Positions 1 through 10,578 are shown, counted from the first letter of the stretch. The stretch is 64,000 nucleotides of DNA from Aliiroseovarius sediminilitoris (GCF_900109955.1 NZ_FOJB01000001.1:1302001-1366000); one strand, 5' to 3'. The notes: generated by a model not told the origin, from the letters alone. Numbers and translations are program-made.

Positions 1-95
1 CCGTGACGCTCGACACCCTGTCGCTTTACCGCTCCGATCTGCGCCCGGACGGCGCGCGATATCAGCGGTTGGCAGACTATCCCCTTCGCGGCTAG
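1..95 (+). CDS. C-terminal end of an unidentified upstream gene (partial)
   Basis: Only the last 30 or so codons are present; the frame runs from the left edge to a TAG stop at 93-95. The tail is rich in Arg, Leu and Asp and ends DYPLRG. I do not recognise the family. It lies 30 bases before ybgC on the same strand, so it may belong to the same transcript. The evidence that it is coding is the open frame and its position only. Confidence 0.4.
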   Translation, partial: VTLDTLSLYRSDLRPDGARYQRLADYPLRG

Positions 96-125
96 GGTCG
101 GAGCGAGCAGAACCAAGAGGCCCTG

Positions 126-509
126 ATGCACCGTTTTCCCATCCGCGTTTATTATGAAGATACCGACATGGCGGGGATCGTCTACTACGCCAATTATCTG
201 CGCTATATCGAACGCGCGCGGTCCGATTGGGTGCGTGATATCGGGATCGACCAGAACGCGATGCGCGAAGACGGTCTGGTGTTTGCGGTGCGCCGGGTCG
301 AAGCGGACTATCTGTCCTCGGCGCGTTTTGACGAAGAGTTGCAGGTTGAAACATCTGTTCAGCAGGTCACAGGCGCGCGACTTGTGATGGAGCAGGTGGT
401 CAAACGCGGCGAACAGCGTTTGTTTGAAGCCCTTGTCACCATCGTCTGCGTGTCGGACACCGGCCAACCTGCCCGGCTTCCGGCAAATATCCGCCGTCTG
501 GTTCACTGA
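126..509 (+). CDS. ybgC: Tol-Pal-associated acyl-CoA thioesterase YbgC
   Basis: A small hotdog-fold thioesterase of 127 residues, the usual family length. The family hydrolyses acyl-CoA thioesters in the cytoplasm and is linked to phospholipid metabolism at the Tol-Pal complex. The active-site segment EDTDMAGIVYYANY lies at residues 11-24, with the catalytic Asp14. Tyr21 stands where enterobacterial YbgC has histidine. It is the first complete gene of the tol cluster, about 110 bases before tolQ, which is the standard position. An AAGAGG-like ribosome site precedes the ATG. Confidence 0.93.
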   Translation: MHRFPIRVYYEDTDMAGIVYYANYLRYIERARSDWVRDIGIDQNAMREDGLVFAVRRVEADYLSSARFDEELQVETSVQQVTGARLVMEQVVKRGEQRLFEALVTIVCVSDTGQPARLPANIRRLVH

Positions 510-619
510 CCCCACGGCTTTCATGCCGATGACGCGGTTTTGATGGCATTCCCCGTGGCAATCCGCTATGAAACGTGCAGATAAGCTGCCCAAAGAGGTG
601 GCGGTACAGAGGCAGACAT

Positions 620-1315
620 ATGGAAACGGAAACGCTTCAGGCGGCGGCGGAGATCGATTTCTCCTTCCTCGCCCTTTTTCTTCGCGCGACATTCACGGTC
701 AAGCTGGTGATGCTGATTTTGATTGCGGCTTCTATCTGGTCGTGGGCGATCATCATCACGAAACACATGGCGTTTCGCCGCGCGCGCGCTGATGCCGCGT
801 CGTTCGACCGCAAGTTCTGGTCGGGCGAACCGCTGGACGAGTTGTTTGACCAGATCGGACCAACGCCCAGTGGATCGGCGGAAAAGGTCTTTTCCTCAGG
901 AATGCTGGAATGGCGGCGCAGCCACAGGGCCGATGGCGGGTTGATCGCCAACGCGCAATCCCGCATCGACCGATCGATGGACGTGGCCATCGCCAAGGAA
1001 GGCGAAGAGCTGAACAAGGGGCTGAGCTTCCTGGCGACTGTAGCTTCGACCGCACCGTTTGTGGGACTGTTCGGCACCGTCTGGGGCATCATGAACGCCT
1101 TTGTCGAAATTGCGCAGCAGCAGAATACCAACCTGGCCGTCGTCGCCCCCGGCATCGCCGAGGCGCTTCTGGCGACCGGTCTGGGCCTTCTGGCCGCCAT
1201 CCCGGCGGCGGTATTTTACAACAAGCTGAGCGTGGACAGCGACAATATCCTGGCAAGCTATGAAGCCTTCGCAGACGAGTTCGCCACCATCCTCAGCCGC
1301 CAGCTGGACAGCTGA
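620..1315 (+). CDS. tolQ: TolQ, proton-channel subunit of the Tol-Pal system
   Basis: Inner-membrane protein of the MotA/TolQ/ExbB family, 231 residues. With TolR it forms the proton-driven motor that powers TolA during outer-membrane constriction at division. Membrane segments are visible at about residues 13-43, 133-160 and 175-205, with the cytoplasmic loop between the first two. The open frame extends upstream to 575, but the ATG at 620 is preferred: AGAGGCAG sits just upstream and the longer N-terminus is arginine-rich and unlike TolQ. The tolR start lies one base beyond its TGA stop, suggesting translational coupling. Confidence 0.96.
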   Translation: METETLQAAAEIDFSFLALFLRATFTVKLVMLILIAASIWSWAIIITKHMAFRRARADAASFDRKFWSGEPLDELFDQIGPTPSGSAEKVFSSGMLEWRRSHRADGGLIANAQSRIDRSMDVAIAKEGEELNKGLSFLATVASTAPFVGLFGTVWGIMNAFVEIAQQQNTNLAVVAPGIAEALLATGLGLLAAIPAAVFYNKLSVDSDNILASYEAFADEFATILSRQLDS

Positions 1316-1316
1316 T

Positions 1317-1799
1317 ATGGGCGCGGGTGTGCAACAAGGTGGGGGCGCGGATCGACGCGCCCGGCGCGGTCGCCGTCGCGGCAAACATCGCCGCGTGATG
1401 GCCGAGATCAACATCACGCCCTTCGTGGACGTGATGCTGGTGTTGCTGATCATCTTCATGGTTGCCGCGCCTTTGATGGTTGTGGGCGTACCGGTGGAAC
1501 TGTCCAAGACGGCCGCCAAATCGCTGGACGCGCCCGAGGAAGAACCGCTGGCGATCACCATCACCGAAGACGGCCAGATCTTCCTGCAAACCACAGAGAT
1601 CGCGCAGGGTGAACTGATCACCAAGCTGCGCGCGGTAGCTGCGGAACGCACAGATAACAAGGTGTTCTTGCGTGCTGATGGGCAGGTGGAATGGGATGCG
1701 ATTGCCAAGGTGATGGGTGCGCTGAATGCGGCCGGGTTTACCTCGATCGGGTTTGTGACCGAAGGTGGCGGGCCAAGTCTGACCGGCACGGACAACTAG
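1317..1799 (+). CDS. tolR: TolR, biopolymer transport subunit
   Basis: ExbD/TolR family, 160 residues. A basic cytoplasmic N-terminus (about residues 12-26, mostly Arg) is followed by one membrane helix, INITPFVDVMLVLLIIFM. Asp38 in that helix matches the conserved aspartate of the proton path. A periplasmic domain follows. The open frame runs back to 1260 inside tolQ; the ATG at 1317 is chosen because it directly follows the tolQ stop and gives the normal family length. Expected partners are TolQ and TolA, encoded on either side. Confidence 0.95.
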   Translation: MGAGVQQGGGADRRARRGRRRGKHRRVMAEINITPFVDVMLVLLIIFMVAAPLMVVGVPVELSKTAAKSLDAPEEEPLAITITEDGQIFLQTTEIAQGELITKLRAVAAERTDNKVFLRADGQVEWDAIAKVMGALNAAGFTSIGFVTEGGGPSLTGTDN

Positions 1800-1808
1800 G
1801 GCAGGCAT

Positions 1809-2912
1809 ATGCGCAGAGGTCTTTACATCTCGGCATCTGTTCACGGGATCCTGATCCTGTGGGTGCTTTTTGGCGGAGTTTTTAACTTCTCGCGCGATGA
1901 TCAGCTTGTGCAGGTGTCCGATGTCTCGATCCTCTCGGAGGACGAATTCGCGGCGTTAAGTGCGCCGCGTGGCGAGACCGCGACCGAGGGGGACACCCCG
2001 CCCGCACCGCGTCCGACGCCTGAGCCTGAGCCTGCGCCAGAACCGGCCCCCGAGCCAGAACCGGCCCCCGAGCCTGCACCAGCACCAGCACCAGAGCCTG
2101 CACCAGCACCAGAGCCGGAACCTGCGCCAGAGCCGGAACCAACTCCCGAACCCGAACCGGAAACGGCCCCTGAGCCTGAAACGGCGCCGCCCGCACCCGC
2201 GCCGCGCGTGGCCCCGACGCCTGCGCCTGAACCGGAAACGCCGGTCGAGGAAGCACCCGAGGTTGTTGAAGCCCCCGAACCCTCACCCGAGCCGACACCG
2301 GAACCCCTGCCCGAAGAGGTAACACCGACCGCGCCGCCGGAAGCCTCGACCGAGATTGTGACAGAGGCCGAGGAGCCGGTGGAAGATCCATCGCTGGCCC
2401 CGGCAACCTCGTCGCGTCCGAAAACACGCCCAAGCCGCCCCGCGCCCGTGGAAACCGCCGAACCGGCAACACCTGTCGAGACGCCCACCGAAGCGCCGAC
2501 GCCCGCCAACAATGCCGCCGCTGTGGCGGCTGCGGTGGCCGATCAGGTGGCCGGTGGGGAAACCGATACACCCGCGCAGGACGTGCCCGAGGGTCCGCCG
2601 CTGACTCGCGGTGAAAAGGACGGGTTGCGCGTGGCGGTCAGTCGCTGCTGGAACCTTGGGTCAAGCTCGACGGACGCGATGTCCACGACAGTGGTCGTCA
2701 TGGTGTCGATGAGCCGCGATGGCAGGCCGGAAGGCATCCGTATGGCGTCCTGGGACGGTCCTTCCGAGGCCGCCGCGAACACCGCCTTCCAGGCCGCACG
2801 GCGCGCGATCATCCGCTGTGGTGCGAACGGGTTCGACCTGCCTGCCGAGAAATATGGCCAGTGGCAGGATATCGAAATGACCTTCAACCCCGAGAATATG
2901 AGGATCAAATGA
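1809..2912 (+). CDS. tolA: TolA, periplasm-spanning Tol protein
   Basis: Links the TolQR motor to TolB/Pal at the outer membrane. The protein has 367 residues: one N-terminal membrane helix (about 5-25), then a long low-complexity region (about 60-250) built of Pro-Glu-Pro-Ala units, then a folded C-terminal domain (about 265-367). The middle is Pro/Glu-rich rather than the Ala/Lys/Glu helix of enterobacterial TolA, a common alphaproteobacterial variant (family knowledge). The DNA of the middle is an imperfect GAGCC(T/G)GAACC-like repeat. The last codons overlap the cutC start (ATGA at 2909-2912). Confidence 0.9.
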   Translation: MRRGLYISASVHGILILWVLFGGVFNFSRDDQLVQVSDVSILSEDEFAALSAPRGETATEGDTPPAPRPTPEPEPAPEPAPEPEPAPEPAPAPAPEPAPAPEPEPAPEPEPTPEPEPETAPEPETAPPAPAPRVAPTPAPEPETPVEEAPEVVEAPEPSPEPTPEPLPEEVTPTAPPEASTEIVTEAEEPVEDPSLAPATSSRPKTRPSRPAPVETAEPATPVETPTEAPTPANNAAAVAAAVADQVAGGETDTPAQDVPEGPPLTRGEKDGLRVAVSRCWNLGSSSTDAMSTTVVVMVSMSRDGRPEGIRMASWDGPSEAAANTAFQAARRAIIRCGANGFDLPAEKYGQWQDIEMTFNPENMRIK

Positions 2913-3625
2913 TGCCTCGGACGCTCGAAATATGTGTCGATACGATCGACGGGGCAATCGCCGCTCAAATTGGTGGTGCGGATCGGATCGAGCTGTGCGC
3001 GGCGCTGTCCGAAGGCGGACTGACCCCCACGGCTGGATTGATGATCGCAGCATCGCAACTGGACGTGCCGTGCTATGCGATGATCCGCCCCCGCTGTGGT
3101 CTGTTCACCTATTCGGAGGCGGATGTGCAGGTGATGCTGGATGACATCGCCGCGGTGAAAGAGGCCGATTTGGCAGGCGTTGTCCTTGGGGCGCAAAAGC
3201 CAGATGGCACATTGGATACTGCCGTGCTTGGCCGCCTGCTGGCCGCTGCCGAAGGGTTGGGCGCGACGCTGCATCGGGTGATTGACGTGGTGCCGGATCC
3301 GATGGTCGCAGTGGATCAGGCCGTCGCTCTGGGGTTCGAGCGCGTTCTGACCTCGGGTGGGGCCGCAACGGCGGTGGAGGGTGCAGCTGGGATTTGTGCT
3401 ATGGTCCGGCGCGCCGCCGGGCGCGTCTCCGTCATGGCCGGCAGTGGGCTGACAGAAGACAATATTTCTGATTTCGTGGCGCAGACAGGTGTTCATGAGG
3501 TTCATGCCTCCTGCGCTGTGGCGGTGACGGGAGAGGAGAGTTTTTCAAATTTCTCCCCTGCCGGTGGCCGCAAGATAACGTGTATGAACCGGGTGAAACA
3601 AATGAAGAGGGAATTGGTCGGATGA
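2909..3625 (+). CDS. cutC: CutC family protein inserted in the tol operon
   Basis: A (beta/alpha)8-barrel protein of 238 residues. Typical CutC segments include [20 protein letters not shown] near the N-terminus, [10 protein letters not shown] and [11 protein letters not shown] in the middle, and [13 protein letters not shown] later. The family was named for copper homeostasis, but its biochemical role is unsettled. The start at 2909 overlaps the tolA stop by four bases, and its stop overlaps the tolB start by four bases (ATGA at 3622-3625). It is therefore locked translationally into the tol operon, between two genes that are usually adjacent. ATG at 2912 is an alternative start. Confidence 0.92.
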   Translation: MMPRTLEICVDTIDGAIAAQIGGADRIELCAALSEGGLTPTAGLMIAASQLDVPCYAMIRPRCGLFTYSEADVQVMLDDIAAVKEADLAGVVLGAQKPDGTLDTAVLGRLLAAAEGLGATLHRVIDVVPDPMVAVDQAVALGFERVLTSGGAATAVEGAAGICAMVRRAAGRVSVMAGSGLTEDNISDFVAQTGVHEVHASCAVAVTGEESFSNFSPAGGRKITCMNRVKQMKRELVG

Positions 3626-4986
3626 GCGTGAAACTCAAGAAACTGATCCTCGAACGATCGGTCGGGGCGGTTGTGGCTGTTCTGATCGCGGCAGTCATAG
3701 GTGTTCTGGGGCTGACACGGCCAGCAGAGGCGCAAGGGCCGTTGCGGATCGAAATCACCGATGGTGTGATCGAACCCTTGCCCTTCGCCGTGCCTGATTT
3801 TCAGGCCGAGAATGGTGCGGCAGGCGAATATGCACGATCCATCGCGCGGGTGGTAGCGGCGGATCTGTCCGGCACCGGGCTGTTTCGTGAAATTCCCGCA
3901 GACGCGTTCGTGTCAGGCATCACGAGTTTTGCCAGCCCGGTCGCTTATGCGGACTGGAAGGCGATCAACGCACAGGCGTTGATCACCGGGGCCGTTTCGG
4001 CCTCGGGTGACAGCCTGAATGTGAAATTCCGGGTCTATGACGTGTTTTCCGGCCAACCGCTGGGCGAAGGGCTTCAGTTCTCGGGCGCGATCAGTTCCTG
4101 GCGCCGGGTGGCCCATAAGGTCGCTGACATCGTTTACAGCCGTATCACCGGTGAAAGCGGCTATTTCGACAGCCGCGTTGTATTCGTTGCGGAAACCGGC
4201 CCGAAGAACGCCAAGCGCAAGCGGTTGGCGGTCATGGATTACGACGGGGCAAATGTTCAGTATCTGACCGACAGCTCGGCCCTGGTTCTGGCACCGCGTT
4301 TCTCGCCCACCGGCGACAGGGTGCTTTACACCAGCTACGAAACGGGCTTCCCGCAAGTGTATATTCTTGATGTGGCCACCGTTGGACGTCAGGCACTGTC
4401 GCAGCAGCAAGGCACGATGACCTTTGCGCCGCGCTTCTCGCCCGATGGCGGCACGATTGTCTATTCACTGTCAACGGGGGGCAACACGGACATCTATGCG
4501 ATGGACATCAATGGCGGTAATCCACGTCGGCTGACCTCGACCCCGTCGATCGAAACCGCGCCAAGCTATTCGCCCGATGGCAGCCAGATCGTCTTTGAAA
4601 GCGACCGGTCCGGCACGCCGCAACTTTATGTCATGCCCGCCGGTGGCGGCGAGGCGACACGGATCAGCTTCGGGCAGGGGCGCTATGGCACACCGGTCTG
4701 GTCGCCGCGTGGCGATCTGATCGCCTTCACCAAGCAAAACGCGGGCCGGTTCCATATCGGCGTCATGCGCACCGACGGATCCGAAGAACGTCTGTTGACC
4801 GCCTCCTTCCTGGATGAAGGCCCCACTTGGGCACCGAACGGGCGCGTGATCATGTTCACCCGCGAAAGCCAGGGCGCGTCGGGAGCACCGTCGCTGTATT
4901 CTGTTGATATCTCTGGCCGCAACCTGCGGCGCGTGGTGACGGAAGGGGCGGCGTCCGACCCGGCATGGTCGCCGCTTTTGAAATAA
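3622..4986 (+). CDS. tolB: TolB, periplasmic beta-propeller of Tol-Pal
   Basis: Periplasmic protein of 454 residues that binds Pal, TolA and the colicin-type Tol partners. A signal peptide ends near residue 37 ([13 protein letters not shown]). An N-terminal alpha/beta domain follows, then a six-bladed propeller made of PD40 repeats, seen as repeated SPDG/SPTG turns ([44 protein letters not shown]). The frame is open back to 3580, but ATG at 3622 overlaps the cutC stop and gives a proper signal peptide. pal follows after about 150 bases. Confidence 0.96.
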   Translation: MSVKLKKLILERSVGAVVAVLIAAVIGVLGLTRPAEAQGPLRIEITDGVIEPLPFAVPDFQAENGAAGEYARSIARVVAADLSGTGLFREIPADAFVSGITSFASPVAYADWKAINAQALITGAVSASGDSLNVKFRVYDVFSGQPLGEGLQFSGAISSWRRVAHKVADIVYSRITGESGYFDSRVVFVAETGPKNAKRKRLAVMDYDGANVQYLTDSSALVLAPRFSPTGDRVLYTSYETGFPQVYILDVATVGRQALSQQQGTMTFAPRFSPDGGTIVYSLSTGGNTDIYAMDINGGNPRRLTSTPSIETAPSYSPDGSQIVFESDRSGTPQLYVMPAGGGEATRISFGQGRYGTPVWSPRGDLIAFTKQNAGRFHIGVMRTDGSEERLLTASFLDEGPTWAPNGRVIMFTRESQGASGAPSLYSVDISGRNLRRVVTEGAASDPAWSPLLK

Positions 4987-5134
4987 GCGCATTATTGCGC
5001 AGCGATCGGCGCGGACCAGCAGGCATGCGCCGATCCGTTTCCAAACGGGATTTTTGCTGCTAGGATTGCGCCAACGAGCAACAATTTGCCTGCCCACGAC
5101 AGGGGCACGCGAGAAAATGGACACAGGAACGATC

Positions 5135-5641
5135 ATGAAACGTATTGCAATTGCTACGCTGGTTGTGGGCGCGCTGACGCTTTCGGCCTGCTCTAAGAAC
5201 CGCCTTGGTGATCAGTATGGCGCAAACGGCGCGTCTGGCGATTTTGTCGCGGGTAGCCCGTCTGACCCCCGGTCGCCGGCATATTTCCAGCAGACCATCG
5301 GGGACCGTGTGCTGTTCGCGGTGGACCAGTCCTCGATCAATCCGGAAGGCATTGACCTTTTGACCAAACAGGCGGCGTGGCTGATGGAAAACACCGCCTA
5401 TACCGCCGTGATCGAAGGTCATGCGGATGAGCAGGGCACACGGGAATACAACCTTGCACTGGGTGCGCGTCGCGCGTCTGCCGTGCAGAACTTCCTGATC
5501 GAACGCGGCGTAGCCCCGAACCGACTTCAGACCGTCAGCTATGGCAAGGAACGCCCGCTTGAAATCTGCTCGGACGAGCTTTGCTATGCCAAGAACCGTC
5601 GCGCGGTGACCGTTCTGGCCGCCGGCGCCGCCACAAGCTGA
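5135..5641 (+). CDS. pal: Peptidoglycan-associated lipoprotein Pal
   Basis: Outer-membrane lipoprotein of 168 residues. The signal peptide ends in the lipobox LSAC with acylated Cys19. The C-terminal OmpA-like domain carries the peptidoglycan-binding motif HADEQGTREYNLALGARRA. The ATG at 5135 has AGGAACG upstream; the open frame back to 5054 is rejected because it would bury the signal peptide. This is the usual gene order, tolB-pal-cpoB. Confidence 0.96.
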   Translation: MKRIAIATLVVGALTLSACSKNRLGDQYGANGASGDFVAGSPSDPRSPAYFQQTIGDRVLFAVDQSSINPEGIDLLTKQAAWLMENTAYTAVIEGHADEQGTREYNLALGARRASAVQNFLIERGVAPNRLQTVSYGKERPLEICSDELCYAKNRRAVTVLAAGAATS

Positions 5642-5667
5642 ACCTAGATCGTTTGAAGGAGGGTCAG

Positions 5668-6501
5668 ATGTCGCCTTTCCCCCGGCTGTCCGCCATTGCC
5701 CTGTCCGTATCCATCGCGCTGGTGTCCCCAGCCTTGGCACAGGACCGGGCGCAGTCACTTGCCGATATCCGGCAAGAGCTGTCGATGCTTTATGTCGAAG
5801 TTCAAAAGCTTAAGACCGAGCTGTCCACCACGGGCGCGGGCAGCATTGCGACGGGCTCTGGCAGTCTGACCGAACGCGTCGCGACCATCGAAAGCGAATT
5901 GTCGCGGCTGACCGGGCAGACCGAACAGCTTCAGTTCCGCATCGACTCGATTGTCAAGGACGGCACCAATCGCATTGGCGATCTGGAGTTCCGTCTGGTC
6001 GAGTTGGAAGGTGGCGATGTCTCGAAGCTTGGCGAAACCTCGACCTTGGGCGGCGGCGAAGTTCCGGCCGCCCCGGCCACGGCCCCTGCACCAGCCCAGC
6101 CGTTGACGACGGAGATGGCGGTGGGTGAAAAGCAGGATTTCGAAGCGGCAGGAGCGGCGCTGGAGGCTGGCGACTTCGATCAAGCCGCCGCACTTTATGA
6201 AACCTTCATCGAAACTTACCCCGGTGGTCCCTTGACCGCCGAGGCGCATTTCCAGCGTGGCGAGGCGCTGACTGGCAAAGGCGACATCAAATCGGCCGCG
6301 CGGTCTTATCTGAACGCTTTTTCCGGTGCGCCCAACAGCGATCGCGCGCCTGACGCGCTGTTCCGTCTGGGCAATGCGCTGGGTGCGCTGGGCCAAACCT
6401 CGGAAGCCTGTGCAACGCTGGCCGAAGTCGGCAAACGCTTCCCCGGCACACCGGCGGTAGAGGATGCAGCGGCCGCACGTGCAAGCCTTGGGTGCCAATG
6501 A
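5668..6501 (+). CDS. cpoB: CpoB (YbgF), Tol-Pal and cell-wall coordinator
   Basis: Periplasmic protein of 277 residues. It has a signal peptide (cleavage after about residue 24, PALAQ), an N-terminal coiled coil (about 30-110), a Pro/Ala linker, and C-terminal TPR repeats (about 160-277; motifs FDQAAALYETFIETYPGGP and SDRAPDALFRLGNAL). In E. coli CpoB coordinates outer-membrane constriction with peptidoglycan synthesis. AAGGAGGGTC precedes the start at 5668. Its TGA stop overlaps the tilS ATG (6498-6501), so the two are coupled. Confidence 0.93.
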   Translation: MSPFPRLSAIALSVSIALVSPALAQDRAQSLADIRQELSMLYVEVQKLKTELSTTGAGSIATGSGSLTERVATIESELSRLTGQTEQLQFRIDSIVKDGTNRIGDLEFRLVELEGGDVSKLGETSTLGGGEVPAAPATAPAPAQPLTTEMAVGEKQDFEAAGAALEAGDFDQAAALYETFIETYPGGPLTAEAHFQRGEALTGKGDIKSAARSYLNAFSGAPNSDRAPDALFRLGNALGALGQTSEACATLAEVGKRFPGTPAVEDAAAARASLGCQ

Positions 6502-7751
6502 CGCCTGAAGGATGCATCGCTGATGCCCTCGACCGGGTCCGCGCAGGCGGGCCCGTTTTGCGTTTGGGTGTGGCCGTATCAGGCGGTGGGGACAGCATGG
6601 CGCTGCTTTTGCTGGCGCGGGACTGGTGCGCGAAACATGGTGCCGGGCTTTACGCGGCGACGGTCGATCACGGTCTGCGCGCGGACGCGGCGCAGGAGGC
6701 GCGGTTCGTGCAGGGCAGTTGTGCGGAGATGAACCTGCCGCACCGGATATTGGCATGGAACGCGACGCCCGAGGGCAATGTGCAGGATGCGGCCCGCCGG
6801 GCGCGATATGACCTGTTGGCCGACTGGGCGCGGACCGAACGGCTTGATGCGGTGCTGTTGGGGCATACTGCCGATGATCAGGCAGAAACCTTTCTGATGC
6901 GATTGGCGCGCGGGTCGGGTGTCGACGGGCTTTCCGCCATGCGTGACGATTGGCGCGACCGGGGCGTGCGCTGGATGAGACCCCTGTTGCCGGTCGCGCG
7001 GGCGGCGTTGCAAGAGGTTCTGACCATGCGCGGGCAGGGCTGGGTGGACGACCCGTCCAATGACGACCCAAGCTATGACCGTGTTAAAATGCGCCGAGCG
7101 TTGCAGGACCTGCCGCAGATCGGGTTGACACGCGGGCGGCTGACAGACACCGCGCATCGCATGTCGCTGGCGCGGGATGCCCTGTCCTGGCTGGCCCATG
7201 ATGCCGCCCGCAGGCTGGCAGAAGTGAAGGGCGGGGATGTGAAATTTGCTCTGCCGGGGTTCTCTGAATTGCCCGATGAAACCCGCCACCGTCTGCTGGC
7301 TCATGCGATTAACTATGTCTCATCGACCCCGTATCGCCCGCGTTATGACGCTTTGCGGAGTCTGGAGGCCGAAGTGATGGCGGGGCAGACCCGCACCTTG
7401 CAGGGCTGTCTTGTGTCGCGCGGGCCCGACAGGTTTGTGATCGGGCGCGAGTTGCGCGCGGTCGAGAGCGTCGCATCCCGGCCCGGTGCGCTGTGGGATC
7501 ACCGCTGGATCATGGACGCGCCACGTCACTCCGATGTGGCGGGATTGCAGGTCAGGGCCTTGGGCGACGGCATTCATTTCTGCAAGGATTGGCGGTCGTC
7601 GGGTCTGGCCCGAAACACTCTGATGACAACGCCCGCGTTATGGCAGGATGACAGGCTGATCGCCGCCCCGTTGGCCGGTTTTGGCGATATTTATCTGTTA
7701 ATCCGCGCGCCAGTCGTAGAAGATTTCCTATCAACCATTTTATCGCATTGA
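6498..7751 (+). CDS. tilS: tRNA(Ile)-lysidine synthase TilS
   Basis: ATP-dependent enzyme that attaches lysine to C34 of the CAU-anticodon isoleucine tRNA, changing its codon reading to AUA. The PP-loop ATP-binding motif SGGGDS is at residues 28-33, followed by [10 protein letters not shown] and the [21 protein letters not shown] signature split across the catalytic domain. The length of 417 residues suits the alphaproteobacterial form. ATG at 6498 overlaps the cpoB stop; a GTG two codons upstream (6492) is the alternative. ftsH follows after 88 bases, a common tilS-ftsH pairing. Confidence 0.94.
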   Translation: MTPEGCIADALDRVRAGGPVLRLGVAVSGGGDSMALLLLARDWCAKHGAGLYAATVDHGLRADAAQEARFVQGSCAEMNLPHRILAWNATPEGNVQDAARRARYDLLADWARTERLDAVLLGHTADDQAETFLMRLARGSGVDGLSAMRDDWRDRGVRWMRPLLPVARAALQEVLTMRGQGWVDDPSNDDPSYDRVKMRRALQDLPQIGLTRGRLTDTAHRMSLARDALSWLAHDAARRLAEVKGGDVKFALPGFSELPDETRHRLLAHAINYVSSTPYRPRYDALRSLEAEVMAGQTRTLQGCLVSRGPDRFVIGRELRAVESVASRPGALWDHRWIMDAPRHSDVAGLQVRALGDGIHFCKDWRSSGLARNTLMTTPALWQDDRLIAAPLAGFGDIYLLIRAPVVEDFLSTILSH

Positions 7752-7839
7752 ACATACTGCATTCATCCCTATTTTAGAGTGGCAGCGTGCGGACCGGTGG
7801 TTCTGCGCTCTGTCGCCATGGCATTCAAAGGAGATACCC

Positions 7840-9756
7840 TTGGGCAACGCGAGAAATTTCGCCTTCTGGATCGTTTTGTTCCTGCTGATCCTGGCTTTGT
7901 TCAACCTGTTTTCGAACGGGCAGGCAGGGCTGGCAGCATCGCAGGTCAGCTATTCGGAATTTGTGACCTCTGTCGAAGGGGACGAGGTCAAGACCGCGAC
8001 CATCGACGGTGAAAAAGTTATCTATCAATCCGCAGATGGGAAGATGTATCAGACCATCGTGCCGCGCGACGCCGAAGTGTCGAACTTGCTGCTGGACAAT
8101 GGGGTCGAACTGAAGGCTGAACCGCAACAGCAATCGGGCTTCATGAGCCTTATGACATTGCTTCTGCCGGTGATCCTGCTGATCGGGTTCTGGTTCTTCA
8201 TGATGAACCGGATGCAAGGTCGCGGGGGCGGTGGAGCCATGGGGTTTGGCAAATCCAAGGCCAAGATGCTGACCGAACGTGAAGGTCGTGTGACCTTTGA
8301 CGACGTGGCCGGCATTGATGAAGCCAAAGAAGAGCTGGAAGAGATCGTGGAGTTCCTGCGCAACCCGCAGAAATTCAGCCGCCTTGGCGGCCAGATTCCT
8401 AAAGGGGCGCTGCTTGTTGGCCCTCCGGGAACCGGTAAAACGCTGCTGGCCCGCGCAATTGCCGGCGAGGCAGGGGTGCCATTCTTCACCATCTCAGGTT
8501 CCGATTTTGTAGAGATGTTCGTGGGCGTCGGCGCAAGCCGTGTGCGTGACATGTTCGAGCAGGCCAAGAAAAACGCGCCCTGCATTGTCTTTATTGACGA
8601 GATTGACGCCGTGGGTCGGTCGCGTGGCGCAGGCTATGGCGGCGGAAATGACGAGCGCGAACAGACGTTGAACCAGCTTCTGGTCGAGATGGACGGATTC
8701 GAGGCCAACGAGGGTGTGATCATCCTTGCCGCGACCAACCGTCGCGATGTGCTGGACCCTGCGCTTCTGCGTCCGGGCCGTTTTGACCGTCAGGTCACTG
8801 TGCCCAATCCCGACATCAAAGGTCGCGAGAAAATTCTGGGCGTTCACGCCCGCAAGGTGCCTTTGGGTCCCGACGCCGACATGCGCATCATCGCGCGTGG
8901 CACACCGGGCATGTCGGGCGCTGATCTGGCGAACCTGGTGAACGAAGCTGCCTTGATGGCCGCCCGTGTGGGCCGCCGATTTGTCACTATGGAAGATTTC
9001 GAGAACGCGAAAGACAAGGTGATGATGGGGGCGGAGCGTCGCTCCATGGTTCTGACCGACGACCAGAAGGAAAAAACCGCTTATCACGAGGCCGGTCACG
9101 CCGTGGTTGGGATGTCGCTTCCGCAATGTGATCCGGTCTATAAAGCCACGATTATCCCGCGCGGTGGTGCGTTGGGTATGGTTGTGTCGCTGCCCGAAAT
9201 TGACCGGTTGAACTGGCATAAGTCGGAATGCGAAGAAAAGCTGGCCATGACTATGGCAGGCAAGGCCGCCGAGATCATCAAATATGGTGAAGAGAATGTC
9301 TCGAACGGGCCAGCAGGTGATATCCAGCAGGCATCGGGTCTGGCGCGCGCGATGGTGATGCGCTGGGGCATGTCCGAGAAGGTCGGCAATATCGACTATG
9401 CCGAAGCGGCCGAAGGCTACTCTGGCAACACGGCGGGCTTCTCGGTTTCGGCACATACCAAAGAGCTGATCGAGGAAGAGGTAAAGCGCTTCATCCAACA
9501 AGGCTATGAGACCGCCCATAAAATCCTGACAGAGAAAAAGGATGAATGGGAAAATCTGGCGCAAGGTCTTCTGGAGTATGAAACCCTGACCGGCGAGGAA
9601 ATCAAACGCGTGATGCGGGGCGAGCCGCCCACGAAAAGCGAGGATGACGACACGCCCGACGAAGGCAGCGCGCCGTCGGTCACGGCGATACCTAAAACCA
9701 AACCGCGGGCGAAACCAGCAGGCGAGGGCGACTTGGAGCCTGAACCCACCACCTGA
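7840..9756 (+). CDS. ftsH: FtsH, membrane AAA+ zinc protease
   Basis: Membrane-anchored protease of 638 residues that degrades misfolded membrane proteins and regulators. Two membrane helices (about 7-24 and 103-121) flank a periplasmic domain. The AAA module has Walker A GPPGTGKT at 194-201, and the zinc protease motif HEAGH is at 416-420. The start is a TTG at 7840, supported by a strong AAAGGAGA site 5-12 bases upstream and by the normal N-terminus [14 protein letters not shown]. An intrinsic terminator follows the gene. Confidence 0.97.
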   Translation: MGNARNFAFWIVLFLLILALFNLFSNGQAGLAASQVSYSEFVTSVEGDEVKTATIDGEKVIYQSADGKMYQTIVPRDAEVSNLLLDNGVELKAEPQQQSGFMSLMTLLLPVILLIGFWFFMMNRMQGRGGGGAMGFGKSKAKMLTEREGRVTFDDVAGIDEAKEELEEIVEFLRNPQKFSRLGGQIPKGALLVGPPGTGKTLLARAIAGEAGVPFFTISGSDFVEMFVGVGASRVRDMFEQAKKNAPCIVFIDEIDAVGRSRGAGYGGGNDEREQTLNQLLVEMDGFEANEGVIILAATNRRDVLDPALLRPGRFDRQVTVPNPDIKGREKILGVHARKVPLGPDADMRIIARGTPGMSGADLANLVNEAALMAARVGRRFVTMEDFENAKDKVMMGAERRSMVLTDDQKEKTAYHEAGHAVVGMSLPQCDPVYKATIIPRGGALGMVVSLPEIDRLNWHKSECEEKLAMTMAGKAAEIIKYGEENVSNGPAGDIQQASGLARAMVMRWGMSEKVGNIDYAEAAEGYSGNTAGFSVSAHTKELIEEEVKRFIQQGYETAHKILTEKKDEWENLAQGLLEYETLTGEEIKRVMRGEPPTKSEDDDTPDEGSAPSVTAIPKTKPRAKPAGEGDLEPEPTT

Positions 9757-9776
9757 ACGCGGATCATTACAGGCCA

Positions 9777-9811
9777 AGCCCCCGAACGGATCACTCCTTC
9801 GGGGGCTTTTT
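9777..9811 (+). terminator. Intrinsic terminator after ftsH
   Basis: A ten-base-pair stem (9777-9786 with 9798-9807, core GCCCCCGA/TCGGGGGC) with an 11-base loop runs into TTTTT. It lies 21 bases after the ftsH stop. Confidence 0.8.
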
Positions 9812-9890
9812 CGTGGTTTTGAGTTTGCGCAGGAAACGGGTCGATATGATCACGACACATGCTCACCTTCAGGGAAAGGAGGGCGCGATC

Positions 9891-10502
9891 ATGCTTCCGA
9901 CAACTCTGGCATTGCTTCTGTTTCTGGCACCGCTGGCCTACAGCCCTGGGCCCGGCAACATGGTTTTCGCGGCCATGGGCGCGCGGTTCGGTCTGCGTGC
10001 CACCTTGCCCGCCAACCTCGGCTATCACGTTGCGACATGGATCGTGACTTTCGGCCTTGGGCTGGGGTTCTCGACTTTGGTCGCCACGGCGCCGGCCTTG
10101 TTTGAGGTGCTCAGGTGGGCGGGGGCTGCCTATGTGGCGTGGCTGGCGTGGACCTTCCTTCGCGCCGGTCTTTCCGGGGCGGGCCGAGACTTGGGGGTTA
10201 TCGGCGTTCTGGACGGTGCCTTGCTGCTGGTTCTGAACCCGAAAGCCTATGTGATCATCGCCCTGATGTTCAGCCAGTTCCTGACCGCGTTTCCGATCCC
10301 ACATCTTGCCGCCGTGTTGTGGATCACGACCATATTCACGCTGAACAACCTTTTGGCGTTCCTGTTCTGGACAATTGTCGGTGATGGTCTCTTGGCCCGG
10401 TTCAGACACCGCGATCATGCGCGCCTGCTGAACGGGGCATTCGCCGTGATACTGGGTCTTGTCGCGGTCTGGCTGTTTGTGGCAGGCCGCGCGGCGGTCT
10501 AG
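9891..10502 (+). CDS. LysE/RhtB family amino-acid exporter
   Basis: An integral membrane protein of 203 residues with five or six predicted helices. The N-terminal signature LAYSPGPGNMVFAAMGARFG matches the LysE superfamily, which exports amino acids or related small molecules. AAAGGAGG lies eight bases before the ATG at 9891; the open frame from 9813 starts inside the ftsH terminator and is rejected. The substrate cannot be read from sequence. The next gene, on the opposite strand, is an ornithine/lysine-type decarboxylase, so a basic amino acid is possible but unproven. Confidence 0.85.
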   Translation: MLPTTLALLLFLAPLAYSPGPGNMVFAAMGARFGLRATLPANLGYHVATWIVTFGLGLGFSTLVATAPALFEVLRWAGAAYVAWLAWTFLRAGLSGAGRDLGVIGVLDGALLLVLNPKAYVIIALMFSQFLTAFPIPHLAAVLWITTIFTLNNLLAFLFWTIVGDGLLARFRHRDHARLLNGAFAVILGLVAVWLFVAGRAAV

Positions 10503-10509
10503 CAATTGC

Positions 10510-10533
10510 CGCCCCGACTTGGAGTTCGGGGCG
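10510..10533. terminator. Stem-loop between convergent genes
   Basis: A perfect eight-base-pair stem (CGCCCCGA/TCGGGGCG) with an eight-base loop sits between the ends of the LysE gene and the decarboxylase gene. There is no T run on either side, so it may act with Rho or as a 3'-end stabiliser. Confidence 0.4.
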
Positions 10534-10578
10534 ACAGGTGTTCCAGAAAATCAGAAACATTCCATAGCGATTTTCAGG

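Noticed and set aside
1882-2571. Open frames in all registers over the tolA repeat region
   Set aside because: The Pro/Glu repeat DNA is stop-poor in most frames; only the tolA frame has the membrane helix and folded C-terminal domain.
8494-9777. 427-codon open frame opposite ftsH
   Set aside because: Shadow of the GC-rich ftsH frame; no start context and the product is His/Arg/Gly-rich without domain features.
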